From the NCBI GenBank assembly GCA_964416755.1, contig CAYQFH010000003.1, positions 1-49,570 of the forward strand: 49,570 nucleotides of DNA, given 5' to 3'. The DNA is from Thiopontia sp964416755. GTDB lineage: Bacteria; Pseudomonadota; Gammaproteobacteria; GCF-002020875. The translations under genes and the position numbers were made by a program. Position 1 is the first letter of the stretch. Every line of letters starts with the position of its first letter. Positions 16,917 through 25,122 of this stretch are shown one piece after another. A model generated the notes under the pieces. That model had not been told where the DNA came from. It ran no database searches and was given only the letters and a program-made list of their open reading frames with translations.

Positions 16917-17369
16917 ATGGCACCACCAATCAATCCCCCCACCAGCGTTCTACCCAATGTCGGGCTCTTGCGCCGTCTGGCAGCAATGTTTTATGACAGC
17001 CTGCTGCTACTGGCACTGCTACTCTGTGCCGCCGCCGTTGGCACCATCTTTACCGATGGCGAGGCGACCGACCCCGGCAACCCGTTGATGACTACCTGGC
17101 TCTTCTTCGTCAGCTTCTTCTACTTCGCCTGGCCCTGGATGAACACCGGTCAAACCTTGGGAATGAAGACCTGGCGCATCCGTCTGGAACGGATTGATGG
17201 CAAACCGCTGACCCTGTGGCATGTGCTGTTGCGTTTTATCAGCGCCATCCCCTCTGTCTTCGTAGGTGGACTGGGGCTGCTCTACATGCTACTGGATGAC
17301 GATAACCTGGCCTTGCATGACAAATTCTCCGAGACCCGCATGGTCGACATCAAATCATTGAAGTCGTGA
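16917..17369 (+). CDS. RDD-family membrane protein
   Basis: 150 aa with the RDD signature LRRLAAMFYDSLLLLALLL at the start (the Arg and Asp residues are conserved) and three to four membrane segments: about 22-45, 60-85 and 105-128. The cytoplasmic loop TLGMKTWRIRLERIDGKPLT is typical. Molecular function of most RDD proteins is unknown. Divergent from ilvD across 74 bases. The next gene overlaps its end by 4 bases. Confidence 0.88.
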   Translation: MAPPINPPTSVLPNVGLLRRLAAMFYDSLLLLALLLCAAAVGTIFTDGEATDPGNPLMTTWLFFVSFFYFAWPWMNTGQTLGMKTWRIRLERIDGKPLTLWHVLLRFISAIPSVFVGGLGLLYMLLDDDNLALHDKFSETRMVDIKSLKS

Positions 17370-17761
17370 ACACACTCCCAGGTGACGCACGCAGACTGGT
17401 TGCACTCGGTGCACTCAACGCGCTGTTGGCGGTGGCACTGGGGGCATTTGGAGCCCACGGACTACAAGAAGTGCTTTCCCCCAAAGCGCTACAGACCTGG
17501 CACACTGCCGTCGACTACCACGGCTTCCATGCACTGGGGCTGATCCTGGTCGGCATCCTCACTACAACCACCCCACAGGCAACCCGTGCAGGCTGGTGGC
17601 TGCTGGCCGGCATCCTGCTCTTCAGTGGCAGCCTCTACCTATTGGCACTCAGCGAGATCAAAACAGTGGGAATGGTTACCCCACTTGGCGGCCTCTGTTT
17701 TCTAGTAGGCTGGGGAGTATTGGCATGGACAATTTGGAGAAACGATGAAGATCTGGGTTGA
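17366..17761 (+). CDS. DUF423 family small membrane protein
   Basis: 131 aa with four predicted membrane helices and the family stretch GALNALLAVALGAFGAHGLQ followed by WHTAVDYHGFHALGLILVG. Starts with GTG overlapping the preceding RDD gene. The role of DUF423 proteins is not established. Confidence 0.9.
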   Translation: MNTLPGDARRLVALGALNALLAVALGAFGAHGLQEVLSPKALQTWHTAVDYHGFHALGLILVGILTTTTPQATRAGWWLLAGILLFSGSLYLLALSEIKTVGMVTPLGGLCFLVGWGVLAWTIWRNDEDLG

Positions 17762-18203
17762 TGCCGATGCCTGTCCGGTAGTGATCAAGGAGATTCTATT
17801 CCGTGCTGCTGAGCGCACAAAGATCCCGGTCACACTGGTAGCCAACCAATTTATTCGCGTGCCCCGTTCTCCGTACATCTCCTCTCTGCAGGTCTCCTCC
17901 GGCTTTGATGTGGCCGACAACGAGATTGTGAAACGGTTGGAAGCGGGTGATCTGGTAGTCACCGCCGATATTCCACTGGCTGCCGATGCCATTGAGAAAG
18001 GGGGGCAGGCGATCAGCCCACGTGGTGAGCACTATACTATCAGCAACATCAAGGCTCGGCTCAGCATGCGCGACTTCATGGACACCTTGAGAGCCAGTGG
18101 CGTCGATACCGGTGGCCCTGCAGCACTCAATCAGAATGATCGTCAAACCTTTGCCAACCTGCTCGACAAGTTGATCAGCCGCTACCTGTCCCGCAAAGCG
18201 TAG
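17745..18203 (+). CDS. UPF0178/YaiI-family protein (PIN-like fold)
   Basis: 152 aa. The N-terminal MKIWVDADACPVVIKEIL, the central VVTADIPLAADAI and SPRGEHYTISNI are family hallmarks; the acidic residues resemble a PIN-type nuclease site. No activity is established for the family. Overlaps the DUF423 gene by 17 bases and ends 8 bases from the convergent dbpA. Confidence 0.93.
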   Translation: MKIWVDADACPVVIKEILFRAAERTKIPVTLVANQFIRVPRSPYISSLQVSSGFDVADNEIVKRLEAGDLVVTADIPLAADAIEKGGQAISPRGEHYTISNIKARLSMRDFMDTLRASGVDTGGPAALNQNDRQTFANLLDKLISRYLSRKA

Positions 18204-18211
18204 CAACAGCA

Positions 18212-19579
18212 CTACAGCAGGTGCACAGGAAATTTCTTCCCCTTGATTTTCCCCCGCTTCAAGCGACTACAGGCACGTTCTGCCTGCACTCTGGCGATCG
18301 CCACATAGCTATGCCGCTCAACCACATCAATCTTCCCCACTGCCTTGCCATTGATCCCTGCATCACCGGTCAATGCCCCTAACAGATCTCCCGCTCGCAC
18401 CTTATCCCGCTTGCCGCCACCCACCACCAGTGTACGCATCTCTGCCTGTAGTACATCAGTCTCTGTTGCAGACAGCTGACTCAGCAACTCAAACCGTCTC
18501 ATACCATTCTGATAGGCCTCAGCAGCCACTGCCTCACGCCCGGCAACCAAGGTCACTGCAACACCACGCTCACCTGCCCGACCGGTACGACCAATCCGGT
18601 GGGTGTAGATGGTCTCGTCCTGCGGTAGATCATAATTAACCACCATACTCAGCTGCTTGATATCCAGCCCGCGCGCTGCCACATCCGTTGCCACCAGCAC
18701 GGCACAGCTGCCATTGGCAAACTGGACCAGCACATCACTACGCTGCTGCTGATCCAGATCACCATGAATCGCCAGCACATCCACCCGCTGCTGTAGCGCC
18801 TTGGCCACTTCACGTGCACGCTGTTTGGTATTACAGAACAGCATCACATTGTCTGGCCGAAAATGGGAGAGCAGCTGCAGTACAGCCTGCGGCTTCTCCT
18901 CTGGTGGCATTTCATAGAAATACTCCTCTATGGCAGACTCCACTGTTTGCTGTTCTGCTTCGATACGCACAGCATTACGCTGTACTGCGCCACTCAGTGC
19001 AGAAATTTCATCTGGATAGGTTGCCGAGAAGAGTAGTGTCTGGCGCTGTTTCGGTGCATAACGGATGATCTGCTCAATCTCTTCGATAAAGCCCATATCC
19101 AGCATTCGATCCGCCTCATCCAATACCAACATCTGCAGCAATTTGAGTGAAAGAGAACCCTTCTGCAGATGTTTCAACAACCGCCCCGGTGTACCAACGA
19201 CAACATGTGCGCCATGACGCAGTGAATCGAGTTGCGCTGCAAAGGGTCGGCCACCGGTCAAGGTGAGCACCTTGGTATTCTCCTGCATCCGTGCCAGACG
19301 GCGCAGCTCCTGCGCCACCTGATCTGCCAGTTCACGGGTGGGGCAAAGCACCAATGCCTGCACTTGAAACTGTTTGAGCTGCAGTTGCTGCAGCACACCC
19401 AATCCAAACGCGGCAGTTTTTCCACTCCCTGTTCTGGCACGAGCAACCACATCACGCCCCTGCAGGATCTGCGGCAAGCTCGCAGACTGTATTGGAGTCA
19501 TCTCTGCCATGCCCAACTCTCGCAAATTATGCAGTAGAGGTGGAGAGAGAGGTAAGGTCGAGAAATCAGTTTCAGCCAT
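18212..19579 (-). CDS. dbpA: DEAD-box ATP-dependent RNA helicase DbpA
   Basis: 455 aa. Walker A ARTGSGKT (48-55), DEAD motif in LVLDEADRMLDMGF, SAT motif FSATYP, and HRIGRTGRAGERG in the second RecA domain. The C-terminal about 75 residues (RAGDLLGALTGDAGINGKAV to RLKRGKIKGKKFPVHLL) form the RNA-binding domain that directs DbpA to helix 92 of 23S rRNA in large-subunit assembly. That tail distinguishes it from the other helicase in the window. Confidence 0.95.
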   Translation of the reverse strand: MAETDFSTLPLSPPLLHNLRELGMAEMTPIQSASLPQILQGRDVVARARTGSGKTAAFGLGVLQQLQLKQFQVQALVLCPTRELADQVAQELRRLARMQENTKVLTLTGGRPFAAQLDSLRHGAHVVVGTPGRLLKHLQKGSLSLKLLQMLVLDEADRMLDMGFIEEIEQIIRYAPKQRQTLLFSATYPDEISALSGAVQRNAVRIEAEQQTVESAIEEYFYEMPPEEKPQAVLQLLSHFRPDNVMLFCNTKQRAREVAKALQQRVDVLAIHGDLDQQQRSDVLVQFANGSCAVLVATDVAARGLDIKQLSMVVNYDLPQDETIYTHRIGRTGRAGERGVAVTLVAGREAVAAEAYQNGMRRFELLSQLSATETDVLQAEMRTLVVGGGKRDKVRAGDLLGALTGDAGINGKAVGKIDVVERHSYVAIARVQAERACSRLKRGKIKGKKFPVHLL

Positions 19580-19605
19580 AAAGCGTTCCGGTCAATCTGT
19601 ACAAG

Positions 19606-19635
19606 CGGTGGATGCTACAGCAGTCCACCGGTTTT
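19606..19635 (+). promoter_or_regulatory. Hairpin plus T run between dbpA and the CBS gene
   Basis: CGGTGGA (19606-19612) and TCCACCG (19624-19630) form a 7-bp stem, with inner TGCT/AGCA pairing, followed by GTTTTT. It looks like an intrinsic terminator in the plus direction although no plus-strand gene precedes it. It may instead be an operator in the divergent promoter region. Confidence 0.4.
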
Positions 19636-19678
19636 TGTGTACAATGGAGAGACCATTCAAACAATAAGGATGTTCACA

Positions 19679-20095
19679 ATGGCAAAAGTACATGAGGTGA
19701 TGACCTCTTCTCCACTGATGATCCAGGCCGATGCCTCGCTCTATGATGCACGACGCGTCATGCATGAGAACCACGTCCGCCACCTTCCCGTTTGCAACGA
19801 GAAGGGAGAACTGGTCGGCCTATTTACCCAACGCGACTTGCTCGCCTGCACGGTGTCGGTACTGGCCGAAGTAGATCAACAGGCACAAAATGAGCTGGAA
19901 CAGGGAATCCCGATTCGAGAGGTGATGACTACCGATATCGCCTGCGTACAGCAGTACTCCAACGTGATTGAGGCGGCAGACTACTTCCTCGAACACAACC
20001 ACAGCTGCCTGCCGGTACTGGAGGGCGATGAGCTGGTCGGCATTCTGACCGAGGTCGACTTTATCAAGTTGAGCAAACGGTTACTGGATCAATAA
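19679..20095 (+). CDS. Tandem CBS-domain protein
   Basis: 138 aa made almost entirely of two CBS domains (about 3-60 and 75-136): KVHEVMTSSPLMIQADASL ... HLPVCNEKGELVGLFTQRDLL and REVMTTDIACVQQYSNVIEA ... CLPVLEGDELVGILTEVDFI. Such stand-alone pairs bind adenine nucleotides and act as energy sensors; the partner here is unknown. I chose ATG 19679 because AAGGA lies 8 bases before it; ATG 19670 or 19637 would be longer alternatives. Followed by a strong terminator. Confidence 0.92.
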   Translation: MAKVHEVMTSSPLMIQADASLYDARRVMHENHVRHLPVCNEKGELVGLFTQRDLLACTVSVLAEVDQQAQNELEQGIPIREVMTTDIACVQQYSNVIEAADYFLEHNHSCLPVLEGDELVGILTEVDFIKLSKRLLDQ

Positions 20096-20115
20096 CCCCA
20101 TCCTCCACACTACTA

Positions 20116-20141
20116 AAAAGCCCCGCTACTGCGGGGCTTTT
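20116..20141. terminator. Bidirectional intrinsic terminator
   Basis: AAAAGCCCCGC (20116-20126) and GCGGGGCTTTT (20131-20141) form an 11-bp perfect stem with a TACT loop. With A and T runs on both sides it serves both the CBS gene and the convergent DUF1015 gene. Confidence 0.93.
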
Positions 20142-20145
20142 GCTA

Positions 20146-21360
20146 TCAGTCCAGTACGTGTGAGACCAGTCCGTCGGCCAGCTTCGGCTCGAACCAGGTC
20201 GACTTCGGCGGCATCACCTCGTTGGCATCGGCCACATCCATCAGCGCCTCCATCGTGGTGGGATAGAGACTAAAGGCGACCGCCATTTCACCGGAGTCCA
20301 CACGCTTCTCCAGCTCACCCAGACCGCGCATTCCACCAACAAAGTCGATGCGGTCATCACGGCGCGGATCACTGATCCCCAGCAGTGGCTCAATCAAGTT
20401 GCCATGAAGCAGGCTGACATCCAGCGAGCCGACCGGATCACTCCCTGGAATCAGCTCCTCATGGATATCGAGACGGTACCAACGCCCATCCACATACATG
20501 CCAAACTGGGTCGGCTTCTCCGGGCGCACCGCTTCACTACTGAGATTGAGATCAAACGAGGCTGCAGCCTGTGCAATCAGATCATCGGCAGAGAGTCCAT
20601 TGAGGTCACGCACCACGCGGTTGTAGTCGAGAATCTTCATCTCGTCATGGGCAAAGGCAACCGAGAGGAAGTACTGCGCACTCTCATTGCTGTTCTCCTT
20701 CGCCACCCGTGAACCCGATGCGGAACGATGGTGACCATCGGCAATATAGAGCGCATCCATCGCATCGAAGATCTGATTCAGCTGTTCGATCTTCGCATCA
20801 TCCTCCAGCACCCAGAGGGTATGGCCAATTCCATCGTCTGCCGTCAGATCATAGACCGGCTCGCCTGCAGCCGCCTCATCGATGATCGCCTTGACCTTAC
20901 TGTTGGCACGATAGGTCAACAGCACCGGGCCAGTCTGTGCATTGAGTGCAGTGATTTGGTGCACCCGGTCATCCTCTTTCACCGGGCGAGTAAACTCATG
21001 CTTGCGTACCCGATTGATGTCATAGGCCACCACCGAGGCACCAAACACCAGCCCAGTCTGCACATGATCCTCCCACTTCAGGCGGTAAACGTAGTAGCAA
21101 GGCTTCTCCTCACGCATCAGTACCCCGTCATCAATCAGGCGCTGCAGGTTCTCTGCCCCCTTACTGTATACCGAAGGGTCATACGGATCAGTCCCCTCCG
21201 GCAGATCAATCTCCGGTTTGGAGATGTGAAGAAAGCTGTTGGGACGCCCCTCGGCACGCACCCGCGCCTCTGCGGTATTGAGTACATCATAGGGCGGGGC
21301 AACCACCTCCTCGGCGCGCTCTGGGGTGGGACGGAGACCTCGAATCGGAGTAACTAACAT
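20146..21360 (-). CDS. DUF1015 family protein
   Basis: 404-aa soluble protein. It begins MLVTPIRGLRPTPERAEEVVAPPYDV and contains IADGHHRSASG (about 207-217), both typical of the DUF1015 family. Full length. Biochemical function is not established; the conserved His-His-Arg suggests a catalytic or phosphate-binding site. Transcribed alone toward the terminator at 20116-20141. Confidence 0.9.
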   Translation of the reverse strand: MLVTPIRGLRPTPERAEEVVAPPYDVLNTAEARVRAEGRPNSFLHISKPEIDLPEGTDPYDPSVYSKGAENLQRLIDDGVLMREEKPCYYVYRLKWEDHVQTGLVFGASVVAYDINRVRKHEFTRPVKEDDRVHQITALNAQTGPVLLTYRANSKVKAIIDEAAAGEPVYDLTADDGIGHTLWVLEDDAKIEQLNQIFDAMDALYIADGHHRSASGSRVAKENSNESAQYFLSVAFAHDEMKILDYNRVVRDLNGLSADDLIAQAAASFDLNLSSEAVRPEKPTQFGMYVDGRWYRLDIHEELIPGSDPVGSLDVSLLHGNLIEPLLGISDPRRDDRIDFVGGMRGLGELEKRVDSGEMAVAFSLYPTTMEALMDVADANEVMPPKSTWFEPKLADGLVSHVLD

Positions 21361-21480
21361 GACAGATCCTCTACTGACTGTGCATTGAAAACAGGGAAAA
21401 TTTAGTGGCAGAACTATACCACTACCGTGGACTTCAAATCACTGCCGGAAAAGTTGAACAAGCGATTGAACGATTGCCGG

Positions 21481-21813
21481 TTATAGCGCTTCATCCTCTC
21501 CTGGAGCAGCTGGTTCGGTCTCTTCAACTGGGCGTTTGGTACGCGTTGCAGGCTTGGCCAGAATCTCCAGATAGAATGACTCCAACCCGCTCTCCTCTGC
21601 GCGGTTGATGCACTGGTCAATCTCGGCCACATGGATCACCTCAGCCGCCTCCTGTGTTACCCCGTATCGGCAATCAAAGTCCCAGAAGTCTGCACCGGTC
21701 GGCAATGCCTTTTTTCGCTCACGCTTGAGGTACTTCCTCACCTCATGTTTTACCCCCTCTACCAGGCGAGGGCGTTTGATCTTGGGATGGGTCAGTTGGA
21801 ATGTCTTTCTCAT
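21481..21813 (-). CDS. DUF6172-like small protein
   Basis: 110 aa: N-terminal MRKTFQLTHPKIKRPRLVEG, basic VKHEVRKYLKRERKKALP, then ADFWDFDCRYG. I recall this pattern as a small conserved proteobacterial family (DUF6172). It has no known function; the basic helix could bind nucleic acid. It sits 42 bases downstream of rhlE on the same strand and may be co-transcribed with it. The C-terminal 20 residues are low-complexity and acidic. Confidence 0.8.
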   Translation of the reverse strand: MRKTFQLTHPKIKRPRLVEGVKHEVRKYLKRERKKALPTGADFWDFDCRYGVTQEAAEVIHVAEIDQCINRAEESGLESFYLEILAKPATRTKRPVEETEPAAPGEDEAL

Positions 21814-21855
21814 GATGATTCAATTCGTGTAGATAATGGTTGGAGCTGTGAACAG

Positions 21856-23187
21856 CTACGATTGAGGAGAGCGTGCAGTTGCCGGTTTTCTACGCCTTCT
21901 GCGACGCTTCTTTTTCGGGGCATCCGTAGCAGCCTCACTGGAGCGATTCCCCTCCTGCTTGCCTGCACCACTGCGAGATGGCTTTTTTCGACCCCCTCCA
22001 CGCTTGCTCTGCCCCTGCTTCCCTTTCTGGATGGGCTCCGGCTCAATCGACTCATCCACCTCAAAGCCATCAATACGCTGCTTGGGAATCTCGCGCTTCA
22101 GCAGCTTCTCGATATCTCGGAGCAGCCCCAACTCATCGACACAGACCAGTGATGCCGCCTCCCCCTCATTACCAGCACGCCCGGTTCTGCCGATACGGTG
22201 GACATAATCCTCCGGTACATTGGGCAGCTCATAGTTGACCACATGGGGAAGCTGATCAATATCCAATCCACGCGCAGCAATATCGGTCGCTACCAACACC
22301 CGCACATGGCCTGCCTTGAACCCTGATAACGCACGGGTACGCGCCCCCTGGCTCTTGTTGCCATGAATGGCTGCTGCCGTGAGACCGTCCTTCTCCAGCT
22401 GCTGTGCAAGGCGGTTGGCGCCATGTTTGGTACGGGTAAAGACCAGCACCTGCTGCCAGTTATTGGAGCCGATCATCGACGACAGCAGCTCCCGTTTGCG
22501 CTTCTTGTCGACCGGGTAGACCACCTGATCCACCGTCTCTGCAGCGGTATTGCGCCGCGCGACTTCAATCAGTGCCGGATCATTCAGCAGACCATTGGCC
22601 AGCTCCTTGATCTTTTTGGAGTAGGTGGCCGAGAAGAGCAGATTCTGACGCTCCTTCGGCAACAGCTTGAGCACCCGCTTGATATCATGGATGAACCCCA
22701 TGTCCAACATGCGATCCGCCTCATCCAGCACCAACAGCTCCACATGAGAGAGATCGACCGTCTTCTGATTGGCATGATCCAGCAGACGGCCCGGTGTTGC
22801 CACCAGAATATCCACTCCACGACGCAGCTTATCGATCTGCGGGTTGATCTTGACCCCACCAAAAATCACCGCAGACTTCAGTGGCAAGTAACGCCCGTAC
22901 TGCACTACGCTTTCTCCCACCTGTGCGGCCAGCTCACGGGTTGGTGTCAACACCAACGCCCGTACCGCACGATGACCCTTGCCCTGTGCATGGTGGTGCA
23001 ACAGCTCCAGCATCGGCAAAGTAAAGCCAGCGGTCTTGCCAGTACCGGTCTGTGCCCCTGCAAGAATATCCTGCCCCTGCAGAATGGTCGGGATCGCCTG
23101 CTGCTGAATGGGGGTTGGCTGATCATAGCCCTGCTTGGCAAGCGCACGCAGGATTTCGGGCGAGAGGCCCAGTTGTTCAAAGGACAT
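21856..23187 (-). CDS. rhlE: RhlE-type DEAD-box RNA helicase
   Basis: 443 aa. Starts MSFEQLGLSPEILRALAKQG; Walker A AQTGTGKT (45-52), VLDEADRMLDMGF, FSATYSKKI, and VHRIGRTGRAGNEG. The C-terminal about 65 residues are basic and Gly/Lys/Arg-rich (GKQGQSKRGGGRKKPSRSG ... KKKRRRRRRKP), the disordered RNA-binding tail of RhlE proteins. It likely acts in ribosome assembly or RNA decay, often under cold stress. A hairpin lies in its 5' leader at 23211-23244. Confidence 0.93.
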   Translation of the reverse strand: MSFEQLGLSPEILRALAKQGYDQPTPIQQQAIPTILQGQDILAGAQTGTGKTAGFTLPMLELLHHHAQGKGHRAVRALVLTPTRELAAQVGESVVQYGRYLPLKSAVIFGGVKINPQIDKLRRGVDILVATPGRLLDHANQKTVDLSHVELLVLDEADRMLDMGFIHDIKRVLKLLPKERQNLLFSATYSKKIKELANGLLNDPALIEVARRNTAAETVDQVVYPVDKKRKRELLSSMIGSNNWQQVLVFTRTKHGANRLAQQLEKDGLTAAAIHGNKSQGARTRALSGFKAGHVRVLVATDIAARGLDIDQLPHVVNYELPNVPEDYVHRIGRTGRAGNEGEAASLVCVDELGLLRDIEKLLKREIPKQRIDGFEVDESIEPEPIQKGKQGQSKRGGGRKKPSRSGAGKQEGNRSSEAATDAPKKKRRRRRRKPATARSPQS

Positions 23188-23210
23188 GAGTGTTCGTTTG
23201 TGTTCAGGAG

Positions 23211-23244
23211 AAGATCAAACTGTAAAAAACAGTCGATTGATCTT
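23211..23244 (-). promoter_or_regulatory. Leader hairpin upstream of rhlE
   Basis: AAGATCAA (23211-23218) pairs with TTGATCTT (23237-23244), with an inner ACTGT/ACAGT stem around a run of A (T on the rhlE strand). It lies 24 bases before the rhlE start, so it could be a structured 5' leader through which a cold-shock helicase is controlled, or an operator. Confidence 0.4.
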
Positions 23245-23374
23245 TGCCATCAGAGAAAGGTTGAAAGAGGCGGCATCATACCGGAAAAACCGCAACTACA
23301 CCGGTTCTTCTTACAGCTTCCGCCATCAAGAGATCTATTCACTCTCATCGGACAGCAATGGCTCAACACCCAAT

Positions 23375-23425
23375 AACGGATATTTTTTATGAAAAATGTC
23401 CGTTAAAAATGTAATATTGTCCGAT
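23375..23425 (+). promoter_or_regulatory. fic promoter with 13-bp operator-like dyad
   Basis: AACGGATATTTTT (23375-23387) and AAAAATGTCCGTT (23392-23404) form a near-perfect dyad (12 of 13). A further TTGTCCGATA copy of the half-site follows at 23418. A TAATAT -10 box (23412-23417) ends 8 bases before ATG 23426, which would make the transcript leaderless. The Fic N-terminal helix-turn-helix may bind these sites. Confidence 0.5.
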
Positions 23426-24427
23426 ATGGGAAAACCTGCAACACAACAGATCGTACAGACTGCACTGCAACGCAGCCAAATACCAGTAAGCACTGCCACG
23501 CTGATGGAAGCTGTCGAGGGAGCAATCACGGATCGTACACTACGCCGCTGGCTGGCACAGTGGGTTGAAGAGGGATTGGTAGAGAGAACCGGCGAAAAAC
23601 GAGGTAGCCGCTACCAATGGATTGAATCCACCCCAGTCAATCAGTTCCAGTTCCTCAGCGCTGTACCAGAACATCGACGTAGTGCGGTGATCTCACAGAT
23701 TCGTGACCTCTGGACACACACTTCAACCTCAATTGAGGGCAACACCCTGACGCTGGGGGACACCTTCAACATTCTGGAGTACGGACTGACCATCTCCGGA
23801 AAACCGCTGAAAGAGCACCAGGAGATCATCGGCCACGCCAAGGCGATTGATCAGATCTATGCACTGGTCACATCCCACCAGCCTGTCACCAGAGAAGAGC
23901 TGTTCGAACTGCACAAGAGCGTACAGACTGAACGGGTGATGGACATCCACAAACCGATGGGCGGATGGAAAGTGGAACCCAATGGCTGCAACGCCGTAGA
24001 TGCAGCGGACCGCCCAACCTATATCGAATATGCAGCCCCCGTCCATGTGGATGCATTGATGGAGGAATTCCTGCAAACACTCAACCAGCAATTCACCGAA
24101 GCACTTTCAATCGAGCAAGCGGTTGAGGTTTATGCCCAACTACACATCGGCTTTGTCCACATCCATCCATTCTGGGATGGCAATGGTCGACTGGCCCGAC
24201 TGGTCGCCAATATCCCACTGCTGAAGGCTGGGCTTCCACCGTTGGTCATTGATGAGACCCGACGAGCGGAATACATTCGAAGCCTTTCAAGCTATCAGAT
24301 TGAGACAGGGCGACTCACACCAGAAACCGGGGTTTGGCCTGCTATTGCCAGCTATGAACCGTTTATTCAGTTATGTACGGACTGTTACAGAATGACCTAT
24401 AAGATCGTTGAGCAGGCGAGTGGTTAA
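23426..24427 (+). CDS. Fic-domain protein with N-terminal winged helix (class II autoinhibited AMPylase-like)
   Basis: 333 aa from the chosen start. N-terminal helix-turn-helix (about 1-65; DRTLRRWLAQWVEEGLVER), inhibitory helix TSTSIEGN with the (S/T)xxxE(G/N) glutamate at about 104, and the Fic core with HIHPFWDGNGRLAR (catalytic His about 247). Fic proteins transfer AMP from ATP to target hydroxyls; the intact inhibitory glutamate implies regulated activity. ATG 23396 is ten codons upstream but lies within the operator dyad and before the -10 box, so ATG 23426 (MGKPATQQIVQ) is preferred. First gene of an accessory island; a deleted second copy lies at 25.2 kb. Confidence 0.92.
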   Translation: MGKPATQQIVQTALQRSQIPVSTATLMEAVEGAITDRTLRRWLAQWVEEGLVERTGEKRGSRYQWIESTPVNQFQFLSAVPEHRRSAVISQIRDLWTHTSTSIEGNTLTLGDTFNILEYGLTISGKPLKEHQEIIGHAKAIDQIYALVTSHQPVTREELFELHKSVQTERVMDIHKPMGGWKVEPNGCNAVDAADRPTYIEYAAPVHVDALMEEFLQTLNQQFTEALSIEQAVEVYAQLHIGFVHIHPFWDGNGRLARLVANIPLLKAGLPPLVIDETRRAEYIRSLSSYQIETGRLTPETGVWPAIASYEPFIQLCTDCYRMTYKIVEQASG

Positions 24428-24487
24428 TCCTGTTTTTCCTCATATACAGTAAAGAACTGACCCTTAGCCCGCTGCGCAGTTACATTA

Positions 24488-24515
24488 TTGACATGATAGC
24501 ACCATTTGATATCAT
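24488..24515 (+). promoter_or_regulatory. hicAB promoter with dyad overlapping the -10 box
   Basis: TTGACA (24488-24493), 16-base spacer, TATCAT (24510-24515). The overlapping inverted repeat ATGATA (24493-24498) and TATCAT (24510-24515) is a candidate HicB operator. The -10 box ends 6 bases before the hicA ATG, so the message may be leaderless. Confidence 0.6.
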
Positions 24516-24521
24516 AAAGAC

Positions 24522-24776
24522 ATGAACAGCAAGCACAGAAAAACGCTTGAGGCCATTTTCACCAATCCACTCAATGGCAATTTGGAATGGCGAAAAATCG
24601 AGGCACTGTTTTTGGCACTTGGTGCAACACGTACTGAACGTGCAGGCTCTGCTGTCAGCTTTATCCTGAACGGAAAGCGGATCGACTTCCACCGCCCCCA
24701 TCCAGGAAAAGAAGCTTTGAAATATCGAGTTTCAGCAACACGTGAATTTTTGGAAAGCGTAGGGATAACACCATGA
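24522..24776 (+). CDS. hicA: HicA-family mRNA-interferase toxin
   Basis: 84 aa with the dsRBD-like HicA fold. It belongs to the subgroup starting MNSKHRKTLEAIF with RIEALFLALGATRTE and DFHRPHPGKEALKYRV. Canonical HicA proteins carry the catalytic His in a G(S/H)H motif; here that site reads AGSAVSF, so the nuclease residue, if active, may be one of the His in FHRPH. The toxin gene precedes the antitoxin and overlaps it by 4 bases, as usual for hicAB. Confidence 0.9.
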   Translation: MNSKHRKTLEAIFTNPLNGNLEWRKIEALFLALGATRTERAGSAVSFILNGKRIDFHRPHPGKEALKYRVSATREFLESVGITP

Positions 24777-25105
24777 ATAGGATGAAAAGATACAGAGGCT
24801 ATACTGCAGGCATCGAATTCGACGAAGAAGATCGAATCTTTACCGGTCGTCTTGCTGGGATCGAGGATATTGTTGTCTTCCACGGAACCACCGTTGATGA
24901 ACTTGAAGAAGCCTTCCGTGAATCGGTTGATAGCTATCTGGAGATCAGTGAGCGTACTGGGAGAGCACCACAAAAACCCTATTCCGGGAACATCATGTTG
25001 CGGATCCCTGCCGAAATTCATGCTGCGGTTGCCTCCACCGCCGAGGCACAAGGAAAAAGTATCAATCAATGGGCAGCAGAAGTTTTCAAACAAGCTGCAG
25101 TCTGA
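24773..25105 (+). CDS. hicB: HicB-family antitoxin with ribbon-helix-helix domain
   Basis: 110 aa. The N-terminal partial RNase-H-like domain (YTAGIEFDEEDRIFTGRLAGIEDIVVFHG) neutralises HicA. The C-terminal ribbon-helix-helix segment (SGNIMLRIPAEIHAAVASTA, then KSINQWAAEVFKQAAV) binds the operator. ATG overlaps the hicA stop (ATGA), so the pair is translationally coupled. Confidence 0.92.
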   Translation: MNRMKRYRGYTAGIEFDEEDRIFTGRLAGIEDIVVFHGTTVDELEEAFRESVDSYLEISERTGRAPQKPYSGNIMLRIPAEIHAAVASTAEAQGKSINQWAAEVFKQAAV

Positions 25106-25122
25106 GAGCCCTTCTTCTGCAT

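Noticed and set aside
23396..23425. Ten-codon N-terminal extension of Fic from ATG 23396
   Set aside because: It lies in the operator dyad and upstream of the likely -10 box. The family N-terminus begins at MGKPATQ.
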